Part shown: one piece after another, positions 8,635 through 15,426 of the stretch
Layout of the letters: each line of letters begins with the position of its first letter
Position numbering within the stretch: the first letter of the stretch is position 1
NCBI GenBank assembly: GCA_963781155.1
Contig: CAWAEC010000009.1
Span: 1 to 64,000, forward strand
Length of the DNA stretch: 64,000 nucleotides
Direction of reading: 5' to 3'
From: PALSA-693 sp963781155
Lineage (GTDB): Bacteria > Actinomycetota > Acidimicrobiia > Acidimicrobiales > Palsa-688
Program-made: the position numbers and the translations under genes
Notes under the pieces: generated by a model
The model's database searches: none
Seen by the model: the letters and a program-made list of their open reading frames with translations, nothing else
What the model was told of the DNA's origin: nothing

Positions 8635-9207
8635 CTACTCGCCTGTCAGGGCCGAATCCAGGCCGCCAAGCGGGCGGTCATATCGATCTCGATAAGTGGC
8701 GTACGCTACGGTCTTCCCCATCGTGGCTCCGGCCACATCCCAGGCACTGCGCAGGTGCCTGAGTCGGTCCTTGCCGGCCCCTTTGCCTCGGGTCGGGCGC
8801 AGCTCAGCGGGATAGCTACCGATAAAACCTTGACCGTTGTGTCCGGGACGAACCCACTCGACTTCGAGCCGTTGAGCAGTAGCCCATCCGGCAATGTGAC
8901 CAGCGACGGTGCAGGTGTCCATCACGAATTGTGGGTGCAGGACGACTCGTTCTCCGTTGTTCCAGACGCTGGGGGCGACGACGGCTTCGATGGCGACAAG
9001 AGGACGGCCGTCGAGTACCTGCGCGAATCGCTCTTTGATCCCGGCAACAAGGTGCACGACTCCCAGTGCGTATAGTTCGACGGTCTCGCCTTTATCCCTC
9101 ACTGCGGTGGTCCCATAGGCGAGTTCGACGCCAGTTCGAACAACTATTCCTGTCGCCTGGGCCCCAGGATCTACGCCGAGAACCCATGGCGATGAACTTC
9201 CGGTCAC
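8635..9207 (-). CDS. RuvC-like nuclease (RNase H fold)
   Basis: The 190-residue product opens with W-V-L-G-V-D-P-G-A-Q-A-T-G, the beta-1 motif of the RuvC/RNase H superfamily, with Asp13 as first catalytic residue. V-A-I-E-A-V at 71-76 supplies Glu74, and R-H-L-R-S-A-W-D-V-A-G near 150-160 supplies the late acidic residue (Asp157). RuvC-type enzymes cut Holliday junctions or related branched DNA with two metal ions. The length suits a stand-alone resolvase, but the sequence is far from chromosomal RuvC and no ruvA or ruvB is near, so the substrate is uncertain. The GTG start overlaps the upstream stop by GTGA. A role in resolving element DNA during replication or recombination is inference. 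Confidence 0.75.
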   Translation of the reverse strand: MTGSSSPWVLGVDPGAQATGIVVRTGVELAYGTTAVRDKGETVELYALGVVHLVAGIKERFAQVLDGRPLVAIEAVVAPSVWNNGERVVLHPQFVMDTCTVAGHIAGWATAQRLEVEWVRPGHNGQGFIGSYPAELRPTRGKGAGKDRLRHLRSAWDVAGATMGKTVAYATYRDRYDRPLGGLDSALTGE

Positions 9208-9650
9208 GCGACCCCCTCGGGTCGCGACCCTTTTCGTTCGATTTCGGCTTTTTCGTACGCCTGGTAGCGATGGACCAGCTGACGAACCCGCTCCCTCGAC
9301 ACTCCCAGATCGGCCGCGATGGCGTCGAACGTCTCTCCGGCCTGGTGGCGCTCATGGAGCACCCGACCCCGCTCGAGGGCGGCCACCCGGCGGTGGTTAA
9401 CCGGCGCCGGCGGGTCGGAGACCAGGGACAGCCCGCGGTCGGCCAACCGGGCTTCGATGTTGCGGACGCTGGTCTCCCCCAGGTTCTTGAAAGCCAGAAG
9501 ATCGGTCCGGGTCAGGGTCAGCAACCGGTCGAGGGTGATTCCGGCACTCACCAGTATGTGCAACGGCCGGGCTGCGAGATCGAGTTGGTCGAGGCCGAGT
9601 GCGGCGGCTCGCTGCCCCCGGTTGGCCTCTATCGATTGCTCCGGGTTCAT
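9204..9650 (-). CDS. alpha-CTD-like helix-hairpin-helix plus sigma-4-like HTH regulator
   Basis: The ATG at 9650 overlaps the WhiB stop as ATGA, giving 148 residues; a longer frame to 9785 runs antisense-like through whiB and is unlikely. Residues about 25-75 resemble the RNA polymerase alpha C-terminal domain: a strand I-L-V-S-A-G-I-T, then L-L-A-F-K-N-L-G-E-T-S-V and a final L-A-D-R-G-L-S-L. Residues about 105-145 resemble sigma-70 region 4: F-D-A-I-A-A-D-L-G-V-S-R-E-R-V-R-Q-L. Both folds bind promoter DNA and contact RNA polymerase. Together they suggest a transcription factor that mimics polymerase parts. Placement between WhiB, itself a sigma-4 binder, and a RuvC-like nuclease suggests control of element genes; that is inference. 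Confidence 0.65.
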   Translation of the reverse strand: MNPEQSIEANRGQRAAALGLDQLDLAARPLHILVSAGITLDRLLTLTRTDLLAFKNLGETSVRNIEARLADRGLSLVSDPPAPVNHRRVAALERGRVLHERHQAGETFDAIAADLGVSRERVRQLVHRYQAYEKAEIERKGSRPEGVA

Positions 9651-9937
9651 GCGGCTTCCTTCAGCCGACGCTCTCGGCGGAGCTGGCGGCGCTCCCTTTC
9701 CGAGAGTCCGCCCCATATCCCGAATTTTTCCCCGTTCTGCAAGGCGTACTCGAGACACTCTTCCCGCACCGGGCAACGCGCACACACCGCTTTGGCCTCC
9801 TTCACGCTCTCACCCCGCTCCGGGAAGAACAAGTTGGGATCGGCACCGCGGCACGCCCCGCGCTGCTGCCAGGCCGGACGAGCAAGCTCGAACGGGCCTT
9901 CACTCTGGTCGTCACTCCAAGCAGCCGCCGTCATCAC
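9647..9937 (-). CDS. WhiB-family iron-sulfur transcriptional regulator
   Basis: The 96-residue product has all WhiB hallmarks: Cys29, Cys52, Cys55 and Cys61 (C-x22-C-x2-C-x5-C) to hold a 4Fe-4S cluster, G-I-W-G-G at 73-77, and a basic Arg/Lys tail (about 80-95) for DNA contact. WhiB proteins are actinobacterial regulators that bind region 4 of the main sigma factor and sense redox or nitric oxide. The start and stop overlap both neighbours by ATGA, so it is translationally coupled within the recombinase run. WhiB genes are frequent on actinobacteriophages and integrative elements, where they tune host or element transcription. Confidence 0.92.
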   Translation of the reverse strand: MMTAAAWSDDQSEGPFELARPAWQQRGACRGADPNLFFPERGESVKEAKAVCARCPVREECLEYALQNGEKFGIWGGLSERERRQLRRERRLKEAA

Positions 9938-10131
9938 GCCGTCGCCCCATCGCTGGGGCGCAGCTTGGCTGGACGCGCAGCTGGGTTGAGCGTCTCACGG
10001 CGGGCTTCGGCGAAGCAGTCGCCGTCCTCCTCGAAGACAACGATTCGGCCGTCTCGACACCGGCACGGCTGCGAACCTCCAGGCACCGTGCAGGTGGGAT
10101 CCCGGAAGACGCGGGTTGCGGTGGTGGTCAT
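9934..10131 (-). CDS. small hypothetical protein with three cysteines
   Basis: A 65-residue protein begins M-T-T-T-A-T-R-V-F-R-D-P-T-C and carries a C-R-C motif near residue 23 and another Cys near 39, which could bind zinc. Its stop overlaps the WhiB start as ATGA, which argues that it is a real, coupled gene. I do not recognise a family. With WhiB following, it may be a small regulatory partner; nothing more can be supported. Confidence 0.45.
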   Translation of the reverse strand: MTTTATRVFRDPTCTVPGGSQPCRCRDGRIVVFEEDGDCFAEARRETLNPAARPAKLRPSDGATA

Positions 10132-10157
10132 GCCCTTCTAGAGGGCGGCAAATCCAC

Positions 10158-10457
10158 TCACCCCGCGGGCCGGCCCCCACCTATCAACCGCTCGCCTCTC
10201 GGCGCCAGGGCGGGCGGCCCGGAGATCGGCATGTTCACCAGACCCTCCGCAGCGAGCCGGTGCAACCACAGCCGGACCGGCCTCCCATCCAGCAGGTGCG
10301 GGGCGAGGATGGAGCTGTCGTTCCCGTCGCCGCGCACGACGCGGCCGGCTCTGACCGCCTCGAGCAGGGCCATGTCCTCGTCATGGGCGAGCACTTCGGC
10401 GTCAGTTCGGGGGGCCCGGATCGGCCGCCGACGAGTCACGCCCAAGGATACGAACAT
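10158..10457 (-). CDS. small hypothetical protein, possible winged-helix fold
   Basis: The frame is open from a TTG at 10469. The ATG at 10457 and the GTG at 10439 are alternative starts; the ATG is used here. The product is about 100 residues, with a basic N-terminus, an acidic helix (A-E-V-L-A-H-D-E-D-M-A-L-L-E-A-V) and a C-terminal segment (L-H-R-L-A-A-E-G-L-V) resembling the recognition helix of winged-helix proteins that distinguish substrate- or DNA-bound states. An SOS-box-like palindrome overlaps the start region (10450-10465), so a later start at 10439 would place the box in the promoter. It follows the recombinase by about 40 bases. The function is unknown. Confidence 0.45.
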   Translation of the reverse strand: MFVSLGVTRRRPIRAPRTDAEVLAHDEDMALLEAVRAGRVVRGDGNDSSILAPHLLDGRPVRLWLHRLAAEGLVNMPISGPPALAPRGERLIGGGRPAG

Positions 10458-10465
10458 ACGTTCGA
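10450..10465. promoter_or_regulatory. SOS-box-like LexA site inside the recombinase run
   Basis: ACGAACATACGTTCGA matches the actinobacterial LexA site TCGAAC-N4-GTTCGA at every defined base but the first, and fits the Gram-positive CGAACRNRYGTTYG consensus. It lies between the recombinase stop (10497) and the following small gene, so it could drive or repress the 103-codon gene, WhiB, the alpha-CTD/HTH protein and the RuvC-like gene separately from the recombinase. Confidence 0.55.
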
Positions 10466-10496
10466 TCAACGCAACAGGTCGCTCCGATTAACAGTG

Positions 10497-12215
10497 CTAG
10501 ACGGCCACCCGGGCTTCCATGCTGAATGGCCAGGCCACGCCGTCGGCCGTGGCGTCAACGCTGCCAGCTGCGAGGATGGCCTCAGGGAGATCTCCGGTGA
10601 CCCTAAGGATCGGAACGAAGCGTGCGCCCCAGCAGACGGAGCAACGCCTTCCACGTGCTTTTCCTGACACCTTCCCGGATCCGAGGCAGAGAGGACAGGT
10701 TTCTACCCCAGTCAGGGTCACGGTCATGTCCAACAATTCGACGAGCTGCCTCTTGGTCTCCCGACTGGCCGCGGCCAGGGTTACTCGCGCTTGCTGGGCA
10801 AGCTTCTTGATCTGAGTCGTTCTGGTCCCGTCCGCTCCGCTCGTTGCGGCCATCGCGGCCAACCGGTCCCGATAGATCTTCAGGCGGTCAATCTCCGCGG
10901 CGACCTCGGTGACAGCGGCACGTACGGCGTCCGCTGGCACCCCTGCTCGCATGTAGTCGGCGACCGTGCGGTTCATGTTTGCCTCGAGCGTGGAGATCCG
11001 ATCGACCACGGAGTCCAAGCTCTCGGCTTGCACGTGCGACTCGGCCTGGGCGGTCGCGTCCCAACGGACGCTCATCTCCTCCAGGCGTTCCTCGTCTGCC
11101 AGCAACTCCACGACCTTTTCCCACACCACCGTTTCGACGACCTGGGCGGGAAGACGCTGGCAGGCGCAGTTGGCAGTGCCGTGATACCTGGCCTTGTCAT
11201 GATTACGGCACTTGTATCCCGGTCCCTGCTTCTGGTTGCCGGCACCGGTGTAAAGATCACCGCACAGGGCGGTCAATCGCCCTGAGAGCAGGTACTCGTA
11301 GAACTCAGGACGTTCCCCGGTCGAGGTTGCGTCGAGGTGTCTCGCCAGGAGGCGCCGCAGCTCAGGCTCGAGTAGCTCCGGTAGATCGAGCACCACGAGA
11401 GCTCCGCCGGGACGGCGCCGGGTGCCCGACACCGGTGCGTACTCCCAACGACCACCCAAGGGGGACGCGCTGAACACCCAGCGAAGTTTGACTCGATTCC
11501 AGCGACCTCCCTTGCGGGTCGGCCGCCCGAGATCGTTCAGGTGGTTGGCTGTCTGGCTGAGGGTGAGGGACTCAACGCAAACCATGTGGGCCGCGAGCCG
11601 GATCGTTTCGACTTCCTCAAGGTTCGGCTCGATCCTGGTGCGACGTCCGTCTTTGACCAACTGCCAGCCAAAGGGGGCGGGCCCGCCCGGCCAGTAGCCC
11701 TCACGGGCGACTGCCAGAACACCGCTCGTCGTGCGGTCCCGGATCTGATCACGTTCGTACTCGGCGAAGCTGCCCAGGATGTTGCGTTGAAGGCGACCGG
11801 AAGCCGTAGTGCTGTCGAAGCTCTCGGCGACGGAGAGAAAGCGCACACCGAGGTCGTCCAGCTCCCCGAGCACCTCGGCGAGGTGTCGCAGCGAACGGCC
11901 GAAGCGGTCGAGCTTGGCAACCACAACCACCTTGATACGGCCAGCTCGAACATCGGCCATCAGGCGGTCGAGCGCCGGGCGGCTCGCCTTGGCACCGGAG
12001 ACGCCCTCGTCGACGTACTCGCCAACGAGCCTCCAGCCATGGGCGGCAACGTAGCTGCGCCCGCGATCAAGCTGATCGGGAAGACTGGTCCCGTCCACCT
12101 GCTCGGCAGTCGAAACACGGCCGTAGACCGCCGCCGCGTCGGCAGCTCCCTCCACCTGCTTGGCAGTCGAGACGGGCGCATAGACAGCCGCCGTGTCGGC
12201 GCTGTTAGCCTTCAT
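10497..12215 (-). CDS. large serine recombinase (integrase)
   Basis: A 572-residue serine integrase. The resolvase domain (about 28-175) has Y-G-R-V-S-T with catalytic Ser35, E-Y-V-D-E-G-V-S-G, and A-K-L-D-R-F-G-R with Arg104 and Arg107. A recombinase domain (about 185-290) and a zinc-ribbon with coiled coil (about 330-470) follow. These enzymes join phage or integrative-element attachment sites to the chromosome without tRNA targets. Two oddities stand out. Residues 9-23 repeat the catalytic opening as Y-A-P-V-S-T, with Pro where the active Arg should be. The C-terminus carries a DnaJ-like C-P-L-C-x-G-S-G / C-S-V-C-x-G zinc motif at 507-530. The ATG overlaps the upstream small gene by ATGA. 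Confidence 0.9.
   Translation of the reverse strand: MKANSADTAAVYAPVSTAKQVEGAADAAAVYGRVSTAEQVDGTSLPDQLDRGRSYVAAHGWRLVGEYVDEGVSGAKASRPALDRLMADVRAGRIKVVVVAKLDRFGRSLRHLAEVLGELDDLGVRFLSVAESFDSTTASGRLQRNILGSFAEYERDQIRDRTTSGVLAVAREGYWPGGPAPFGWQLVKDGRRTRIEPNLEEVETIRLAAHMVCVESLTLSQTANHLNDLGRPTRKGGRWNRVKLRWVFSASPLGGRWEYAPVSGTRRRPGGALVVLDLPELLEPELRRLLARHLDATSTGERPEFYEYLLSGRLTALCGDLYTGAGNQKQGPGYKCRNHDKARYHGTANCACQRLPAQVVETVVWEKVVELLADEERLEEMSVRWDATAQAESHVQAESLDSVVDRISTLEANMNRTVADYMRAGVPADAVRAAVTEVAAEIDRLKIYRDRLAAMAATSGADGTRTTQIKKLAQQARVTLAAASRETKRQLVELLDMTVTLTGVETCPLCLGSGKVSGKARGRRCSVCWGARFVPILRVTGDLPEAILAAGSVDATADGVAWPFSMEARVAV
12094..12200. repeat. in-frame tandem duplication at the 5' end of the serine recombinase
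   Basis: Two 50-base copies (12094-12143 and 12151-12200) repeat with a 57-base period, 41 of 50 bases identical. The period is 19 codons, so the reading frame is kept and the catalytic serine segment is encoded twice. The promoter-distal copy keeps the active R-V-S-T; the N-terminal copy reads P-V-S-T. Confidence 0.85.
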
Positions 12216-12496
12216 TTGGCGCGGAACTTTCCTGGAAGTCCGGTCGGCCTCACCCGACCGGGCTTCGAAATTCTTACCTCCTGACCGTCCGGTCGGCCCC
12301 GTTTCACTCTCCCGGCTCTACGCCCTACCAGCTCATCGTTGATCACACACATGCGGTGCCAAGGACCGTCCGGGCCGAACAGCAAATGAAGCAGGGCCGC
12401 CTCCCGAGCCGGGTCCTTGACAGGCCGCCATACGCACTCCTCGACCCTCGGGCCGGAGCCGACCGTGGCCGGGTCGTCGAGTCTCATGCCCGACAA
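12212..12496 (-). CDS. small basic hypothetical protein upstream of the recombinase
   Basis: A 94-residue protein whose stop overlaps the recombinase start as ATGA, which supports expression as a coupled pair. The first half is mixed (G-P-R-V-E-E-C-V-W-R-P-V-K-D-P-A-R-E-A). The second half is strongly basic and could bind nucleic acid. Serine integrases need a small recombination directionality factor to excise, often encoded nearby, so this protein is one candidate; that is inference from position and charge only. No family was recognised. Confidence 0.5.
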   Translation of the reverse strand: MSGMRLDDPATVGSGPRVEECVWRPVKDPAREAALLHLLFGPDGPWHRMCVINDELVGRRAGRVKRGRPDGQEVRISKPGRVRPTGLPGKFRAK

Positions 12497-12537
12497 GAGG
12501 GCGGCCCTTCGTTTTATCCCACGGCCGGCTCATGGGC

Positions 12538-13098
12538 CTATGGCCCTAAGTCTTTTTCGCCGGGCGTTCGGCCAGCGCACACCGGGCAACCTGTCCCTCG
12601 GCCGCTGCTGCTTCTGGGGCTGGTTCTTCTGGCCACCGGAGCAATCCATCTATGGCCCTTAGGGCACAGCCAGGCGACTCGGCGCCCGGACCCGTAGGTG
12701 ACGTCGTCGGGAGTGAGATCGCCGTTGCCTTCCGGATCCCATTGGGCTGCGACCTCAGGATGCCGTGCCGCGAGCGAGTTCCGATCGTCGACCCGACGCC
12801 CCGCGCAATAGGGGCATCCGTGCCCTTCGGTCCTAGAGGACACCCGAGCGCGCCAGCAATGTCCTTTCGCGCAGTTCCACCACATCTTGTATCCCGACCC
12901 GTAGGAGACTGTCGCCGGCGTCCACGGGCGATTGAGTTCCGTGTCCCACTCGGCAGCCAAGTCGGGACGCAGGTCTTGGAGCGACCAGGGATCCTCGGCG
13001 TTCGACACCCTGCAGGATGGTATAAGCACCCGGTGCGCGGGGTCTGTGATCAACGTCCACAGTGGCTCTGACCTGCATAAAACATGTCTTGCAGGCAA
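12538..13098 (-). CDS. tandem zinc-ribbon protein (DUF4379-type treble-clef repeats)
   Basis: The product contains two copies of a roughly 65-residue module. Each has an A-x-E/Q-W-D segment, a Y-G-S-G strand, then C-x-K-G-H-x-W and G-C-P-x-C-A-G. The four Cys/His per module form a zinc knuckle or treble clef. Copies lie at about residues 38-105 and 108-178. Such ribbons are often found alone or fused to Vsr-like nuclease domains in mobile DNA; no nuclease domain is present here. The N-terminal 35 residues are uncertain: GTG codons at 13029 and 13008 are alternative starts, and the upstream end overlaps the oppositely oriented tra remnant. A nucleic-acid binding role is likely. Confidence 0.65.
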   Translation of the reverse strand: MPARHVLCRSEPLWTLITDPAHRVLIPSCRVSNAEDPWSLQDLRPDLAAEWDTELNRPWTPATVSYGSGYKMWWNCAKGHCWRARVSSRTEGHGCPYCAGRRVDDRNSLAARHPEVAAQWDPEGNGDLTPDDVTYGSGRRVAWLCPKGHRWIAPVARRTSPRSSSGRGTGCPVCAGRTPGEKDLGP

Positions 13099-13532
13099 GT
13101 CACAGTGCCGCGCGCGGTCTGCAGGGGCTGCTGACCCTGGCCTGCCTGCAGGATCTGTCCCAGGCGCGTCAGCGTTGGGGACGAGCCGCCGACGGATTTC
13201 TGTCGTTGTTCGGGGCCAAGCTGGTGCTGCCCGGAATCGGGGACCTTGTCGACCCTGGAGCTGTGTCCCGCCTCGGCGGGGAGATCGACGTGCCTGCCCG
13301 CAGCGTGACCCACAACCCCTGGCGGTGGGGGCCAGGCACCGTGACCTGGTCGACTCAGCGCCAGCGCCGGCTGCCGGTCGAAGCGGTCAGCCAGCAGCCC
13401 CGCGGCGGAGCGCTGGTCCTGGTCGGGGCCCGCCCGCCCGAGCGCGTGGGGCAGCCACCCTGGTGGGTCGTGCCCGAGTTCCGGCCGGGCCCGGCGCTCG
13501 ACGCCTGGGCCCGCCGTAGCATCGCCCGATGA
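13062..13532 (+). pseudogene. 3' remnant of a TraD/TraG-type conjugative coupling protein gene
   Basis: From about 13107 the frame encodes L-L-T-L-A-C-L-Q-D-L-S-Q-A-R-Q-R-W-G, then F-G-A-K-L-V-L-P-G-I-G-D-L and V-S-R-L-G-G-E-I-D-V-P. This is the C-terminal part of type IV secretion coupling ATPases (TraM-recognition region of TraD/TraG). Later residues match the usual tail L-P-V-E-A-V-S-Q-Q-P-R-G-G-A-L-V-L-V. The whole ATPase core is absent and sequence upstream of 13100 is unrelated. The segment G-D-L-V-D-P-G-A-V-S reads better as G-D-L-V-T-L-E-L-V-S with compensating one-base changes, consistent with decay. It likely marks the edge where the recombinase element abuts older conjugative DNA. 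The stop overlaps the next gene start as ATGA. Confidence 0.65.
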
Positions 13533-14407
13533 GCCGGGGCGGCCGCGTCCAGTTGCGTCGCCCGCCGGCCGCGGCGCTGGTCGCGGCCGGAGCATTCTCC
13601 GTCCAGTTCGGCGCCGCGTTCGCCATCCATCTCTTCGACCGGGTCGGCCCGGCCGGGGCGGTGACGTTGCGCCTGTGCATCGCAGCGCTGGTACTGGCGA
13701 TGCTCGCCCGTCCCAAGGTCCGGGCCATCCGGCGGGGAGATCTGGGAGTGGCGATGGCGTTCGGCCTGGTGCTGGCGGCCATGAACCTGTCGTTCTACGA
13801 AGCCATTGCCCGCATTCCACTGGGGGTGGCGGTGACGATCGAATTCTCAGGTCCACTGGCCCTGGCCCTGATCGGGTCCCGACGGTGGCTCGACCTGGTC
13901 TGGGCCGGCCTGGCCGGGGCCGGAGTCGCGCTCTTCACCTCTGGCGGTGGGCGGCACCTGGACCCAGTCGGTGTCGCGCTGGCCTTTGTCGCGGGCGCCT
14001 GCTGGATCGGGTACATCCTCCTGAGCCAACAGACCGGCCGCCGCTTCGATACCAGCGCCGGGCTGGCGGTCGCCATGGCCGCGGGCGCCCTTGCGGTCCT
14101 GCCAGTCGGGCTGGCCGTCGCCGGTGGCGCCCTGTTCGCTCCCCGGACGCTTCTGCTCGGCGCGGGGGTGGCGGTGCTTTCATCGGTTGTGCCATACAGC
14201 CTCGAACTGGTGGCCTTGCGAAAGGTGACGCCCCGAGCCTTCGGGGTCCTGTTGAGCATGGACCCGGCCGTGGCCGCCATTGCCGGCCTGGCGGTGCTTG
14301 GGCAGCACCTGACCGCCCGGGAGATTGCGGGCCTGCTCCTGGTGAGCGGGGCGAACCTCGGCAACGCCCTGGCCGGCCGGCCGGGGTTGGTCGCCACCAC
14401 GCCCTGA
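13529..14407 (+). CDS. EamA/RhtA-type drug-metabolite transporter
   Basis: A 292-residue membrane protein with about ten hydrophobic segments in two repeated halves, typical of the EamA fold. The second half carries V-V-P-Y-S-L-E-L-V-A-L-R and F-G-V-L-L-S-M-D-P-A-V-A-A, hallmarks of the RhtA branch, which exports threonine, homoserine and other small metabolites in E. coli. The substrate here cannot be fixed from sequence. Its start overlaps the stop of the tra remnant, which may be coincidental. A cluster of short repeats follows the gene. Confidence 0.85.
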   Translation: MSRGGRVQLRRPPAAALVAAGAFSVQFGAAFAIHLFDRVGPAGAVTLRLCIAALVLAMLARPKVRAIRRGDLGVAMAFGLVLAAMNLSFYEAIARIPLGVAVTIEFSGPLALALIGSRRWLDLVWAGLAGAGVALFTSGGGRHLDPVGVALAFVAGACWIGYILLSQQTGRRFDTSAGLAVAMAAGALAVLPVGLAVAGGALFAPRTLLLGAGVAVLSSVVPYSLELVALRKVTPRAFGVLLSMDPAVAAIAGLAVLGQHLTAREIAGLLLVSGANLGNALAGRPGLVATTP

Positions 14408-14470
14408 GGGGACCCGGGGTCGACTCGTGCCGCCCGCCGCCCTCGGCCAGCGCGAGCACCGGGCCACCGC

Positions 14471-14549
14471 CTTTAGGGATGCTGGCTCTTAGGGATGCTG
14501 GCTTTCAGGGATGCTGGCTTTTTAGGGACGCTGGCTTTTGGGATGCTGG
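14471..14549. repeat. five tandem copies of a 16-base repeat
   Basis: Five degenerate copies of CTTTAGGGATGCTGG (15-17 bases each) lie head to tail between the stop of the EamA transporter and the stop of ecfT. The genes are convergent, so the array sits in the shared 3' region. No coding function is apparent. Confidence 0.8.
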
Positions 14550-14585
14550 TGCCGCGCCCCCGGCGCCCGTCGAGCTGTTCCGGGA

Positions 14586-15426
14586 TCAGGAAGCGGGCAG
14601 CATGGTGGCGCCGGCGCACACGGCCCCGACGACCAGCAGCGCCAGCGCATCGATCGCCCGGGGGCGGCGAGTACGGGCGGCGATGAGCCCGGTGCCGCCC
14701 CGCGCGGTGATCGCCTCGGCCAGCTCGCCGGCCCGGCGCATGGACACGGCCAGAGCGGCCACCATGAGGTCAACCGGCTCGTCCAGCCAGCGTTGCAGGG
14801 TGGACCGCCCCGGGCGGGGAGGGGCCGGCCGCAGCCGGCGGGCCGCCACCAGCGTTCGGAGCTCATCCACCAGCAGCGGCAGGCTGCGCACGCAGAGGGC
14901 GACCGCAACCGCCCACTCGTCGACAGGTACCCGGACCAGCCGCAGCGGGGCGAGGAGCCGCGAAACCGCCGGAGCGATCTCGCCCAGCGGCGTGGTCCAT
15001 CCGACCAGGGCGGCCGCGAGCAACAGGGCCACCCCTACCGCCACGAATCGCCAGTAGGCGTCGAGGCCGCCGAAGACCCAGGACCACGCCGTTGATCGTC
15101 ACGTAGGGCGAGTGCCCGGCTGCGCTGGCAAGGCCTGCGCCCGCCAGCAGCACGATCCAGAACCACATCGGCGGCCGCGGCCACGCCCCCCACGGAATCC
15201 GGGCCAGCGCCGCAGTGGCCAACAGCAGGCCGGTGATGAGGCCGATGGTCCCCCACGACGGGAAATACGACAGCGTGACGCTCAACGCCCCCACCGCCAC
15301 CAGCTTGGTTCCGGCCCAGAGCCGATGGATCGGGGAGTCCGCTTTGATCTCTCGGAGCAGGGTGATCCGCGGCGGTCGGTGTTCGCGCTCCGACCCGTCC
15401 TTCGCGACGCGTGGGGCCGTCAACAC
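14586..15426 (-). CDS. ecfT: ECF transporter T component, frameshifted as read
   Basis: Two frames together encode a roughly 280-residue CbiQ/EcfT protein: residues from GTG 15426 to about 15080 in one frame and from about 15075 to 14586 in another. The break lies in G-G-T-C-T-T at about 15075-15080, where one extra base spoils V-V-L-G-F-G-G-L-D. Hydrophobic spans are followed by the cytoplasmic coupling helices with A-R-R and A-R-G (A-A-R-R-L-R and T-A-R-G-G), used by EcfT to grip the two ATPases. The GTG overlaps the stop of the ATPase gene by seven bases. Length and order match Rv2325c of M. tuberculosis. A sequencing indel is more likely than real inactivation. Confidence 0.75.
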
